Positions 26,717 to 34,652 of a DNA stretch of 64,000 nucleotides are shown piece by piece (positions within the stretch are counted from its first letter, which is position 1; the number at the start of each line of letters is the position of its first letter). Under the pieces are notes generated by a model, which did no database searches, was not told where the DNA came from, and saw only the letters and a program-made list of their open reading frames with translations. The stretch lies in assembly GCA_937951485.1 (NCBI GenBank), contig CALEDJ010000045.1, positions 124,001-188,000 on the forward strand. Direction: 5' to 3'. The stretch is from an uncultured bacterium. Lineage in GTDB: Bacteria; Hydrogenedentota; Hydrogenedentia; Hydrogenedentales; CAILVY01. Both the position numbers and the translations under genes were made by a program.

Positions 26717-28108
26717 ATGGAGTATCGGGTGGAACGGGACACGATGGGCGAAATGCGGGTGCCGGCGGACCGGTATTACGGCTGCCAGACGGCGCGTTCC
26801 CTGCATTTTTTCAGGATTGGCGAGGAACGGATGCCGCGCGAACTGATCCGCGCCTTCGGCATCCTCAAGAAGGCGGCGGCGCTGGCCAACTGCGATATGG
26901 GCCTGTTGCCGCAAGACTTGTGCGCCGTTATCTGCCGGGCGGCAGACGAAGTGATCGCGGGAACGCTGGATGACCACTTCCCCTTGGTCGTGTGGCAGAC
27001 CGGCAGCGGCACGCAGACGAACATGAACGCCAACGAGGTGATAGCGAACCGCGCCATCGAGATGCTCGGCGGAACGCTGGGCAGCAAGTCGCCCGTACAT
27101 CCGAATGACCACGTCAACATGTCGCAGTCCTCAAATGACACTTTTCCCACGGCGATGAGCATCGCGGCGGTGGAGCGCATCCGCGCGCGGCTCTTGCCCG
27201 CGCTGCGCGCGTTGCACGCGGTCCTCGCGGAAAAGGCGGCCGCCTTCCGCGACATCATCAAGATCGGGCGCACCCACCTGATGGACGCGACCCCGCTCAC
27301 GCTCGGCCAGGAGTTTTCCGGCTACGCGCAGCAGGTCGCCAACGGCATCGAGCGGGTCGAGTCCGTGCTGCCGAAACTGGCCGAACTCGCCATCGGCGGC
27401 ACGGCGGTCGGCACGGGCCTGAACACCAAAAAAGGCTACGCGGAACTGGTGGCCGCGAAGATTTCGGAAATCGCGGGCATGCCCTTCACGTCCGCGCCGA
27501 ACAAGTTCGAGGCGCTCGCCGCGCACGATGCGATGGTCATGGCGCACGGCGCGTTGAAAACCGTGGCCTGCGCCTTCATGAAAATCGCCAACGACATCCG
27601 CTGGCTCGGCAGCGGCCCGCGCTGCGGCCTCGGCGAACTCGTGTTGCCGGAGAATGAACCGGGATCATCCATCATGCCCGGCAAGGTCAACCCGACACAG
27701 TGCGAGGCGATGACGATGGTGGCGGGGCAGGTGCTGGGCAACGACGTGGCCGTGAACATCGGCGGCGCGTCCGGCAATTTTGAACTGAACGTCTTCAAGC
27801 CGCTCATCATCTACAACGTGTTGCAATCCGTGCGCCTGCTCGCTGATGCCGCCGATTCTTTCCGCGAGCATTGCGTGGCGGGCATCGAGGCGAACACACG
27901 CGCCATCGCGGCGCACCTCTCCAATTCGCTGATGCTGGTGACCGCCCTGAACCGACGCATCGGCTACGACAACGCCGCGAAAATCGCCAAGGCCGCCCAC
28001 GCCAACGGCACCACGCTCAAGGAAGAGGCGGTCCGGCTCGGGCTGCTTACCGCAGAGGAATTTGACGCGGCGGTGGACCCGACCAAAATGATCGGACCGG
28101 CCGAATAA
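26717..28108 (+). CDS. fumC: Fumarate hydratase class II
   Basis: 463 residues from ATG 26717, preceded by GAGGAGA; the frame is open 20 codons upstream but that part is not family-like. Signature blocks are all present: [67 protein letters not shown] and the superfamily signature [16 protein letters not shown] with the catalytic Ser. It interconverts fumarate and malate in the TCA cycle. The oxygen-stable class II form needs no iron-sulfur cluster. A TATAAT lies at 26650-26655 in the gap from the GH9 gene, which suggests its own promoter. Confidence 0.95.
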   Translation: MEYRVERDTMGEMRVPADRYYGCQTARSLHFFRIGEERMPRELIRAFGILKKAAALANCDMGLLPQDLCAVICRAADEVIAGTLDDHFPLVVWQTGSGTQTNMNANEVIANRAIEMLGGTLGSKSPVHPNDHVNMSQSSNDTFPTAMSIAAVERIRARLLPALRALHAVLAEKAAAFRDIIKIGRTHLMDATPLTLGQEFSGYAQQVANGIERVESVLPKLAELAIGGTAVGTGLNTKKGYAELVAAKISEIAGMPFTSAPNKFEALAAHDAMVMAHGALKTVACAFMKIANDIRWLGSGPRCGLGELVLPENEPGSSIMPGKVNPTQCEAMTMVAGQVLGNDVAVNIGGASGNFELNVFKPLIIYNVLQSVRLLADAADSFREHCVAGIEANTRAIAAHLSNSLMLVTALNRRIGYDNAAKIAKAAHANGTTLKEEAVRLGLLTAEEFDAAVDPTKMIGPAE

Positions 28109-28358
28109 CAGGCCCAGGAACACAAACGAAATGCATGCTGATGCGTGAACAACATACTGCCTTGTATGGTGAGTGCAGCGGAGCGGAACGCAGCACAGTC
28201 ATCCTTTGGAGGGGCACTGGTGTGATTCAGGCACAGAAAGCATGGTGGACTCCATGGCATTTCATGCCGTCACACCGGCCCTGTGGTCTTCTTGGACGGT
28301 ATTGACGGGATTCACAAGGCGGGTTCCAAGCAGTGTATTCTATTGTAGCACATTACCG

Positions 28359-30056
28359 CTACATGCGTTCGGGGGCTTGGATGCCGAGGATGTGCAGAGC
28401 ATTGCGCAGGGTTTGCAGTGCGGCGCGACACAGGAGCAGGCGCGCCTCCATGATCGCGGGGTCGCCGGCCTGGAGCACGGGGCATTCGTGGTAGAAGGTG
28501 GTGAAGGCGCGGGCGAAGTCCAGCGCAAAGCCGGCGATGGGCGCGCAGGTGCGCTGGCGCAGGGCGGTGTCCACCACACCGGGGAATGCGGCCATGCGTG
28601 TCAACAGCGCCCACTCCGCGTCGGCGGCGAGGGGAAACGCATGGCCGGGCGTGTCGGGCAGGGGCTTGCCGTACTTGCGGAGGATGGAATTGATGCGCGC
28701 GCAGGAATACTGCACATACGGCCCGGTGTCGCCCTGGAATGAGAGGGCGGCGTCCATGTCGAAGATGACGTTCTTGTTCGCGTTGACCCGGAGCACCGCG
28801 AAGCGGATGGCCGCTACAGCGACCTGCTCGGCGATGGTCCGCTGTTCTTCGGGAGTGATGTCGTGGCATTGCTCCGCGACGCGTTCTGCGGCGAGAGCGG
28901 CGGCCTGGTCAAGGAAATCGGAGAGCAGCACGACATTGCCCTGTCGCGTGGACATTTTCCCTTCCTTGAGCAAAATGTAGGAGTAATAGACCGCTTCCGG
29001 CGCCTTGTGGCCCGCCGCTTCGAGGATCATGGCGAGTTGCTGGGCGTAGAGTTTGTGGTCTTCGCCGAGCACGATGAGGTTTACGTCCGCGCCCTTCTCT
29101 TCCTTGGCGATGGTATAGGCGAGATCGCGGCAGCCGTACATGGAACTGCCGTTGGCGCGCATGAGCACGAAATAGCGGCCTTCCTCCGCCGTATGGCCGA
29201 GTTTGGCCAAATCAACCACCAGCCGCGCTTCGTCGTCGGTGAACAGCGCGCCCCTGGCGCGGAGCGCCTCGAGCACGGCGTCGAGCCTTGGATCTTTGAG
29301 ATATTCCGACTCATGGTCGAAGACATCATAGGTTGCGCCGAGTCTGGCGAGCACCGCGAGTTGTCCCTGCAGGCAGAGGTCGGTGATCCGGCGGAACCGT
29401 TCCTGGGTTTCGGGGTCTCCCTCCTCCATTTTCGCCAGCAGCGCGTAGCCCTGCCCGGCAAAGGCGGAATCTTTCTCGGCGCGGGCGTTCGCCCGGACGT
29501 AAGCATCCAGAATGCCATCAAAACTCAGGTCTTCGAGTTCATCGGCGATCAACACCAGCAGGCCGATCTGGCGGCCCATATCGTTGACGTAATAGTGCAC
29601 CTCCACGTCGTAACCCTCGAATCGGAACAGGCGCGCGAGCGCGTCGCCGATCATGGCGTTGCGAGCGCGGCCCACATGCGGGCTGGCGTTCGGGTTGATG
29701 CTGGTGTGCTCTATCAGCGCGCGCATGCCGCGCCCGGACCCATTGGACCCGTGGCGGTCGCCGTCCGCCAGCACCGCCGCGACGATGCGTTTCGCGAATG
29801 CGGGGCGGTCCAACTTGAGGTTGAGATAGGGTCCCGCCGCGGCGACGGAGATCACCTCGGGACCGAACGCCACCGACTCGGCCACTTCCTTCGCGAAGAG
29901 CACTGGCGCGGTCCCATGCTTCTTCGCGGCGAGAAACATGGGGACGGCCACATCGCCCAGTGCAAGGTTGGGCGGCGCGCTCAACGGCAGATCATCTTCC
30001 GCCAGTTTGGAATAGGCCTTGAGCATGGGCGCAAGGACGGATTCAAACGGTTGCAC
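28359..30056 (-). CDS. argS: Arginyl-tRNA synthetase
   Basis: 565 residues. The class I signature appears as NPNASPHVGRARNAMIGD (HIGH-like, HVGR) and the second lysine loop as LLKEGKMSTRQGNVV. The N-terminal additional domain (NLALGDVAVPMF) and the C-terminal anticodon-binding domain (FHECPVLQ, ending LHILGIQAPERM) fit ArgRS. It charges tRNA-Arg in the cytoplasm and, unlike most synthetases, needs bound tRNA for amino acid activation (family knowledge). The upstream side (30057 onward) is divergent from a small peptide gene. Confidence 0.95.
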   Translation of the reverse strand: MQPFESVLAPMLKAYSKLAEDDLPLSAPPNLALGDVAVPMFLAAKKHGTAPVLFAKEVAESVAFGPEVISVAAAGPYLNLKLDRPAFAKRIVAAVLADGDRHGSNGSGRGMRALIEHTSINPNASPHVGRARNAMIGDALARLFRFEGYDVEVHYYVNDMGRQIGLLVLIADELEDLSFDGILDAYVRANARAEKDSAFAGQGYALLAKMEEGDPETQERFRRITDLCLQGQLAVLARLGATYDVFDHESEYLKDPRLDAVLEALRARGALFTDDEARLVVDLAKLGHTAEEGRYFVLMRANGSSMYGCRDLAYTIAKEEKGADVNLIVLGEDHKLYAQQLAMILEAAGHKAPEAVYYSYILLKEGKMSTRQGNVVLLSDFLDQAAALAAERVAEQCHDITPEEQRTIAEQVAVAAIRFAVLRVNANKNVIFDMDAALSFQGDTGPYVQYSCARINSILRKYGKPLPDTPGHAFPLAADAEWALLTRMAAFPGVVDTALRQRTCAPIAGFALDFARAFTTFYHECPVLQAGDPAIMEARLLLCRAALQTLRNALHILGIQAPERM

Positions 30057-30089
30057 GGGGACCCTCCGGGTTTGTATAACGGATTGCGA

Positions 30090-30118
30090 TTGGGAGGCAA
30101 TTCTCTCGGAAATATATT
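30090..30118 (+). promoter_or_regulatory. Candidate sigma-70 promoter for the small peptide gene
   Basis: TTGGGA (30090-30095) and TATATT (30113-30118) are separated by 17 bases. Transcription would begin about 70 bases before the small ORF at 30198. The match at -35 is moderate. The stretch also overlaps TATAAT at 30118-30123. Confidence 0.4.
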
Positions 30119-30197
30119 ATAATCCGTGAAGGAAACCGGGGCAAACCCTGATGCGGGGGCCTTCAACGCCAAAGGACGAAGGAAGAAAGGTCGAGCA

Positions 30198-30362
30198 ATG
30201 AAACATATTCATGCGATTTCGCGGATGGTCGCGCCGCCGCGCGCGCAAGTCTCGCTGGTCGAGACAATCATTCTGTATCTGATCGCCATCTTCTTCAACA
30301 CCTGGGACAATTTCCCAACGGTCATTCAGAATCTCCAGAAATACTACGCGAAGACCCCGTAA
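30198..30362 (+). CDS. Small single-span membrane peptide (54 aa), function unknown
   Basis: The ATG at 30198 follows AGAAAGGTCGAGCA, an acceptable ribosome binding site. The product has a basic N-terminus (MKHIHAISRMVAPPRAQ), one hydrophobic helix (SLVETIILYLIAIFF) and a short polar tail ending YYAKTP. I do not recognise a family. Support comes from the promoter-like sequence upstream, the ribosome binding site and the membrane-helix layout; against it are its short length and lack of known relatives. Confidence 0.45.
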   Translation: MKHIHAISRMVAPPRAQVSLVETIILYLIAIFFNTWDNFPTVIQNLQKYYAKTP

Positions 30363-30905
30363 GCATCCATTCCGCCGCTGAAGTGCTTCAAGAATGATGC
30401 CGCAGCGACAGGGCCTGCGCCTGATGATTTCAAGGATTCTTCCTCCACGCAAATCTCCGCTTGGGAATGCCTGACACATCATTGCTCTCTTATTCGAGGT
30501 TTTTCCGTCTTGTTCCCCTCACCCCATCCCTCTCCCAGAGGGAGAGGGGGGAAGGGGGCTCAGTGGGGGAGGGGGTTAATGACAAAACCTGATGAGTGCT
30601 GTCTCCCCCTCTCCCTCTGGGAGAGGGATGGGGTGAGGGGTTGCCGGGCACCGCTTCATGCTTCTCTCAGTTCGATCCCCCTCTCCCTCTGGGAGAGGGA
30701 TGGGGTGAGGGGGTGCCGGGCACCGCTTCATGCTTCTCTCAGTTCGATCCCCCTCTCCCTCTGGGAGAGGGATGGGGTGAGGGGGGGATCGACGGAATGG
30801 AAGACTTGCCACAGTGCCAGGAATGTATTCGACAGCACTGATTGGAGATATTGCGTCTATCCGGTCCGCCGTAAGGCGTGTCTGCTTAAGATAGACAAAA
30901 CGCCG
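30363..30905. other. Gene-free gap dominated by short repeats
   Basis: The gap separates the small peptide gene from the convergent end of the porin-like gene. Its middle is a tandem 72-bp repeat array with a reversed copy before it (listed separately). The open frames that read through the array on both strands have near-identical repeated translations and no family resemblance, and are not taken as genes. Confidence 0.6.
30515..30790. repeat. 72-bp tandem repeats with internal dyad, plus one inverted copy
   Basis: CCCTCTCCCTCTGGGAGAGG followed by GATGGGGTGAGGGG starts units near 30605, 30677 and 30749, a spacing of exactly 72 bases. The first two units also share GCCGGGCACCGCTTCATGCTTCTCTCAG in their right part; the third breaks off soon after the core. 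The same core lies in reverse orientation near 30515-30551. CCCTCTCCC and GGGAGAGGG make each unit a strong hairpin. Closely similar cores occur in intergenic DNA of many bacteria. Confidence 0.85.
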
Positions 30906-32399
30906 TCAAAATGAATAGCGTGCGCCGGCGTAGATGTTGGTGTTGCGCTGGAACTGGCCGAAGAAGGTGGTCTTTGATGTGCCCAGAAAGATGTTCGCGC
31001 CGCCCTCCACCGTCCAGTGATCATTGATTTTGTACTGCACGTTGGGGCGGAGGTAGGCGTCGAGGTCGCTCGGGCTGAAGTAGGTGAACATGGACAGGAT
31101 AAGGTTCTGGTTGAGCATGAGTCTGGTCAGGCGCGCGGTGATCACGTGGCGCGCCTGGTCCTTGGGCTTCACCCAGAACAGCAGGTTGCGCTTGTACTTG
31201 TCGTGGTGCATCATCACTTCCACGTAGTACTGGACGCCGCCCGTGAAATCCTTCATCAATTCGCGCTCATAGCCCGCCAGAAACCGGAATTCGCTGTTGT
31301 TGATGATCATGTTGTCGCCGGCGCGGTCCTGGCGCGAGTCGTAGTAACCGAGTTCGACATTCGCCATGCCCTTGCCGATGGGGCCGCGCAGGCTCGCGCC
31401 ATACACGTTGAGCCGGGGGAAGCGCGCCTGCATGAACGGAATGATCCGCTGTCCGCCGGGGCTTTTCCAGAATCCGGTGTAGCCGTAGATCGCCGCTTCG
31501 TACTTGCCGAAACTGCGATAGGCGCGCAGCGCGATCTCGTGGTCCTTGAACCAGCCGTTGGGGGCGGCGTAGTCCAGTTCCCTGCGGCGGCCATCGTACC
31601 GCTTGAACATCGGATTCCAGAAACTGATCCGGTCGCCGGTGATTATGCGGTCCGGATCGAAGAGCGGCGTGTACACCGCCTCGAAGTTCAGGAGATTGAA
31701 ATACGCCCCCGCCTTGATCGCATTCGACGGCGCTTTGAGGTATTCCACGTCGCGTCCGATGAAGAACGAGTTCCAGTCTTTGGGGAACAGGTCGTTGATG
31801 AAGAGCAGGTCGCCCGTGCCCCAGGTCAGAATCTGCCGCCCGATGCGGAAATCCAGATGCCGCGTCGCGGTCCATGTCAACCGCGCCTGGCGGACGTCAA
31901 TCCCGCTCTCATCGAAGACCACCCCGTCGAGATAGACGTCGGCGGTCGCCTCGGCCACCAGTTGCTTCCAGGCGTACTCGCTCTTCAACTGCACGCGCGT
32001 CTCCGCCATCGTCGCGGCCACGCGCGCCGCCGGATCGCGCTGCGTGCGCACGCCCCCGCGCGCTTCCCAGAACCCGTGGAGCGGCGGCAGCCGATCCCGC
32101 AGGCGCAGTCCTTCCCTGTCATTCTCCGGGGGCGGCGCTACTCCGGGCGCGGTATCCAACCCGACAGGCAGGGCGGGTTCCTCGGACGGCGTCGGCGCGG
32201 CAGGCCCCAACCCGGCGGGAAGTTCCGGCTCCGCCGGCGACGCCGGCGCTGTGGGCGCAAGCCCGGCGGGCAAATCAGGTTCTTCTTTCGCGGGCGGAGC
32301 AGCAGGCGCCAGTCCGGCGGGCAGCGGCGGCTCGGCAGCGTGCGCCGCCATGCCGAGCGCCACACTGAGCAGCGCCACAATCAAAAACCGTGCGGCCAT
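30906..32399 (-). CDS. Outer-membrane beta-barrel, porin-like (DUF1302-like), with Pro-rich N-terminal linker
   Basis: 497 residues from ATG 32399, preceded by GGGGAGCAGGA; earlier in-frame starts lack a signal peptide. Residues 1-22 are a signal sequence (MAARFLIVALLSVALGMAAHA). About 80 residues of repeated LPAGLAPAAP-type sequence follow (five copies, Pro/Ala-rich), then alternating amphipathic strands (YAWKQLVAEATADVYLD, LDFRIGRQILTWGTGDLLF) and a C-terminal Phe (YAGARYSF), the usual outer-membrane barrel ending. DUF1302-like porins are often found near MMPL-type exporters, and such an operon lies upstream here beyond a toxin-antitoxin pair and repeats. Its transported substrate is unknown. 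Confidence 0.8.
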   Translation of the reverse strand: MAARFLIVALLSVALGMAAHAAEPPLPAGLAPAAPPAKEEPDLPAGLAPTAPASPAEPELPAGLGPAAPTPSEEPALPVGLDTAPGVAPPPENDREGLRLRDRLPPLHGFWEARGGVRTQRDPAARVAATMAETRVQLKSEYAWKQLVAEATADVYLDGVVFDESGIDVRQARLTWTATRHLDFRIGRQILTWGTGDLLFINDLFPKDWNSFFIGRDVEYLKAPSNAIKAGAYFNLLNFEAVYTPLFDPDRIITGDRISFWNPMFKRYDGRRRELDYAAPNGWFKDHEIALRAYRSFGKYEAAIYGYTGFWKSPGGQRIIPFMQARFPRLNVYGASLRGPIGKGMANVELGYYDSRQDRAGDNMIINNSEFRFLAGYERELMKDFTGGVQYYVEVMMHHDKYKRNLLFWVKPKDQARHVITARLTRLMLNQNLILSMFTYFSPSDLDAYLRPNVQYKINDHWTVEGGANIFLGTSKTTFFGQFQRNTNIYAGARYSF

Positions 32400-32685
32400 T
32401 CCTGCTCCCCTCTCACCCAACAACCTACACCCATCCATGACACAAAGCCAACTCCTCATCCCCGCCCTTTGCCGCATCGTTCATTGGACCGATCTGTCGG
32501 ATCAGACCGATCAGACCTGTCCCCCTCGGTACACCGCTCCTGCGGTGTAACGCACTACGGCGACGCTCCCGCGTCGCGCCGTGCGGCAGCGGGCTTCACG
32601 GGAATACGTCAATCCCTGGCGCATAGCGCCTCAGTCATGCGTTGCACCGTGGGAGCGGTGCAACGAGGGGAAAATGCCCTAGAAA
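32400..32685. other. Intergenic sequence between HepT and porin-like genes
   Basis: No gene is seen. It includes GATCTGTCGGATCAGACCGATCAGAC near 32490-32515, an imperfect direct/inverted motif, and GTAACGCACTACGGCGACGC; similar TGTAACG stretches recur around 33390-33415. It may carry the porin promoter on the minus strand, but no confident hexamers were found. Confidence 0.35.
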
Positions 32686-33030
32686 TCAGACGTCTTGCCC
32701 AAGAATACGATCCAGGGTATTCACCAGTTCTGGCAAACTGCCTACGATGGTATCCCACAGAATGTCATAATCCACAAAATCATATCCATGAATGAGGCGA
32801 TGTCGCATACTGATTACCTTCTGCCAGGGGATTTCCGTATAGCGCGCTTGGGTTTCCGCCGGGACCTGACTGGCCGCCTCTCCGACAAGTTCCACCAAGT
32901 GGGTCAGCGCCAGGCGCAGTTTCTCATCGGCAGCGAGGTCCTCCCGGACCTGTTCGGCGGCCATGGCGATGGCCTTTCGGGCATAGTCCCGCATGTGCAG
33001 CAGCCGCACCTTGGGGTCACGTCTTGACAT
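32686..33030 (-). CDS. HepT-like ribonuclease toxin (intact)
   Basis: 114 residues. It begins MSRRDPKVRLLHMRDYARKA and ends with the HEPN catalytic signature RHRLIHGYDFVDYD (RxxxxHxY), preceded by LALTHLVELVGEAASQV. HepT proteins are RNases of the HEPN fold that are silenced by the partner nucleotidyltransferase. Its start overlaps the end of the mntA-like gene by 14 bases, the family's common order (antitoxin first). The downstream gap leads to the porin-like gene. Confidence 0.88.
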   Translation of the reverse strand: MSRRDPKVRLLHMRDYARKAIAMAAEQVREDLAADEKLRLALTHLVELVGEAASQVPAETQARYTEIPWQKVISMRHRLIHGYDFVDYDILWDTIVGSLPELVNTLDRILGQDV

Positions 33031-33322
33031 ACTGTGTCTCCGCCTCGGCGAGGACTTGGTCCCGGAAATACTTGCTCAGGCTTCGGGGGGTGTTGATCTC
33101 CACCGTCCGGCCCCCCATCATGCGCGAGAGTTCCTGCTCCATGTCGTAGAGTTCGAAAAGACCGACCCGCGCATCCGGTTCAAATTCAACCAACACGTCC
33201 ACATCGCTGTCAGGGCTGAAATCATCCCGCAGCACTGAACCGAACAACGCCAACCGGTGAATCCGATGCCGGAGGCAAAATGCTGCGATTTCATCTTTTG
33301 GGATGTCAATAGTCGCGTTCAT
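33017..33322 (-). CDS. MntA-like nucleotidyltransferase antitoxin (intact pair)
   Basis: 101 residues from ATG 33322; the frame is open 13 codons further, but this start gives the usual length. The active-site motif is FGSVLRDDFSPDSDVDVLV (GSx10DxD), followed by LFELYDMEQELSRMMGG and TPRSLSKYFRDQVL. It sits directly upstream of the HepT toxin with a 14-base overlap. The pair lies inside what looks like an envelope gene set and is bordered upstream by repeats, which suggests insertion. Confidence 0.88.
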   Translation of the reverse strand: MNATIDIPKDEIAAFCLRHRIHRLALFGSVLRDDFSPDSDVDVLVEFEPDARVGLFELYDMEQELSRMMGGRTVEINTPRSLSKYFRDQVLAEAETQYVKT

Positions 33323-33485
33323 CTCATCACATGCCTCATTAACGACTCCATTATACAGCATTCCCGGCGTGGCCGGTTTTCCCCCTCGTTACACCACGGG
33401 AGCGGTGTAACGAGGGGGAAAGAATTGTGTATTTCTTGGAGACCTGCGGTCCCATTGTATGAGTGGCTCCCGTAATGCTGGTAAC

Positions 33486-33549
33486 GTAGACGCGGCATCT
33501 TGCCGCGTTGGTCTTATGCCGAAGCGGCGCGGCAAGATGCCGCGTCTAC
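33486..33549. repeat. Perfect 22-bp inverted repeat (plus a third copy at 33586-33605)
   Basis: Positions 33486-33507 are the exact reverse complement of 33528-33549, around a 20-base loop. The core CGCGGCAAGATGCCGCG is itself dyad-symmetric and occurs again at 33586-33602 followed by TCT. Such elements can fold into hairpins in RNA or serve as REP-like sites. Confidence 0.85.
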
Positions 33550-33614
33550 TTTATCCGGCGTGGCTCGGTTAGGTGATACAAGCAACGCGGCAAGATGCCG
33601 CGTCTCCTTTATCC

Positions 33615-33765
33615 GGTGTGGCGCGGTCCCGCCTTCGCGAGACGCTACGGCGGACTCGCAGGAAACCGGCCACAATAGGAATTTTCTGGAGACCTTCGGT
33701 CGTAGGTGTGGCGTGGTCCCGCCTTCGCGAGACGCTACGGCGGACGAGCAGGAGACCGGCCACAA
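33615..33765. repeat. 61-bp direct repeat, 90 bases apart
   Basis: Copies at 33615-33675 and 33705-33765 share GGTCCCGCCTTCGCGAGACG and CTACGGCGGAC, then ACCGGCCACAA, with only a few differences. The ACCGGCCACAA end also appears twice around 47.3 kb, once in each orientation. The repeats lie in the gap upstream of the MntA/HepT pair. Confidence 0.8.
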
Positions 33766-33781
33766 CAGAGAAATGGCGAAC

Positions 33782-34591
33782 TCAGCGCAGGTATTCGCGC
33801 GGGGCGTTGCGCAGGAAGCGTTCGGTGAAGATGTTGTCGGGCAGGCCGACCTCGTAGGTGACGGTGGTGTATTCCATCACGGTCTCGCCGCCGATGTTGA
33901 TGTCTTCCATCTTCGCCCGGGTGACGGTCTGGTAACCCTGGATTTCCTGCACCTCGAGCGCCTGGGCCGTGCGATAAACCTTGCCGCCTTTCTCGTATTC
34001 AATCTTGACGGGCAGGAAGGTGCCTTTGTGCACATACACCTTGTAGGAGTCGAACTCGACCTGCCGGGGGTCCTTCGGGGTGTTCTTCACCACGTAGAAG
34101 TTCGCGGTGGTTTCCACGAGTTCGTGGTCGTCCTCGTCCAGCCCGCGCCCAGACACGTCTTCATAGAAGAAGTGCGAGCCGACGAAACTGGTGCGCTCGT
34201 CCGAAGCGGCGATGCGCCGCACCACGTCCAGCCCCGGCAGGTAGAGCCATCGGTCGTCATCGCGTCCGATGTGTTTGTGCACCATGAAGACCGTGCCGCG
34301 CACATCGGCGGGCGCGTGGAGATAGACGTAGAACTTCTGGCCCTCGTCGCGGTCGTCTGTGTTCAGGCGCAGGATGGTCAATTCGCGCTGGCGTTCGCGG
34401 CCCTGCGCGTCCCTGATGGTCATTTTGACCACGGCCTTGCCGTCCTTTCCCTGGTAATACGCGGCGTGGTTGGCGCGCTTGACGATCTCATTCACATCGG
34501 TCAGGTCCTGCGCCCGGGCGGTCACGCCCTGCGTCAAGGCCGTCACCAGCGTCGCCACCAGCGCCGCCCGAATCATCGCATGTTGTTTCAT
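33782..34591 (-). CDS. Outer-membrane lipoprotein-sorting-like protein
   Basis: 269 residues with a signal peptide (MKQHAMIRAALVATLVTALTQGVTARA). The mature part is a LolA-like beta-sandwich: VVKMTIRDAQGRERQRELTI, KFYVYLHAPADVRGTVFMVHKH, DRWLYLPGLDVVRRIAASDE, SFVGSHFFYEDVSGR. This matches the family annotated as outer membrane lipoprotein-sorting protein (PF17131-type), commonly encoded beside MMPL/RND exporters and thought to help move lipids or lipid-like cargo to the outer membrane. GGAGG lies upstream of the ATG. It follows the RND gene by about 60 bases on the same strand. Confidence 0.85.
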   Translation of the reverse strand: MKQHAMIRAALVATLVTALTQGVTARAQDLTDVNEIVKRANHAAYYQGKDGKAVVKMTIRDAQGRERQRELTILRLNTDDRDEGQKFYVYLHAPADVRGTVFMVHKHIGRDDDRWLYLPGLDVVRRIAASDERTSFVGSHFFYEDVSGRGLDEDDHELVETTANFYVVKNTPKDPRQVEFDSYKVYVHKGTFLPVKIEYEKGGKVYRTAQALEVQEIQGYQTVTRAKMEDINIGGETVMEYTTVTYEVGLPDNIFTERFLRNAPREYLR

Positions 34592-34652
34592 CGTGGTTAC
34601 CTCCTTTGCTCACGAAGGCCGCTCCGGCCTTCGCCATGTTCAGTTTACTGCG

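Larger units (their letters stand above)
33323..33781. other. Repeat-rich intergenic region
   Basis: This 459-base gap between the MntA-like gene and the outer-membrane-sorting gene carries no supported coding frame. It holds a perfect 22-bp inverted repeat, a third copy of its core, a 61-bp direct repeat and two copies of the GGAGACC-CGGTC motif (33438-33451 and 33688-33701) that recurs elsewhere in the window. Confidence 0.6.

Noticed and set aside
30605-30790. Possible CRISPR array
   Set aside because: The 72-bp units include their spacer-like part as identical sequence, and there are only three; no cas genes are near.
30510-30914. Frames with repeated LSLWERDGVRG on one strand and PLPLGEGWGEG on the other
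   Set aside because: They arise from the 72-bp repeat array; all frames are open because the unit length is a multiple of three.
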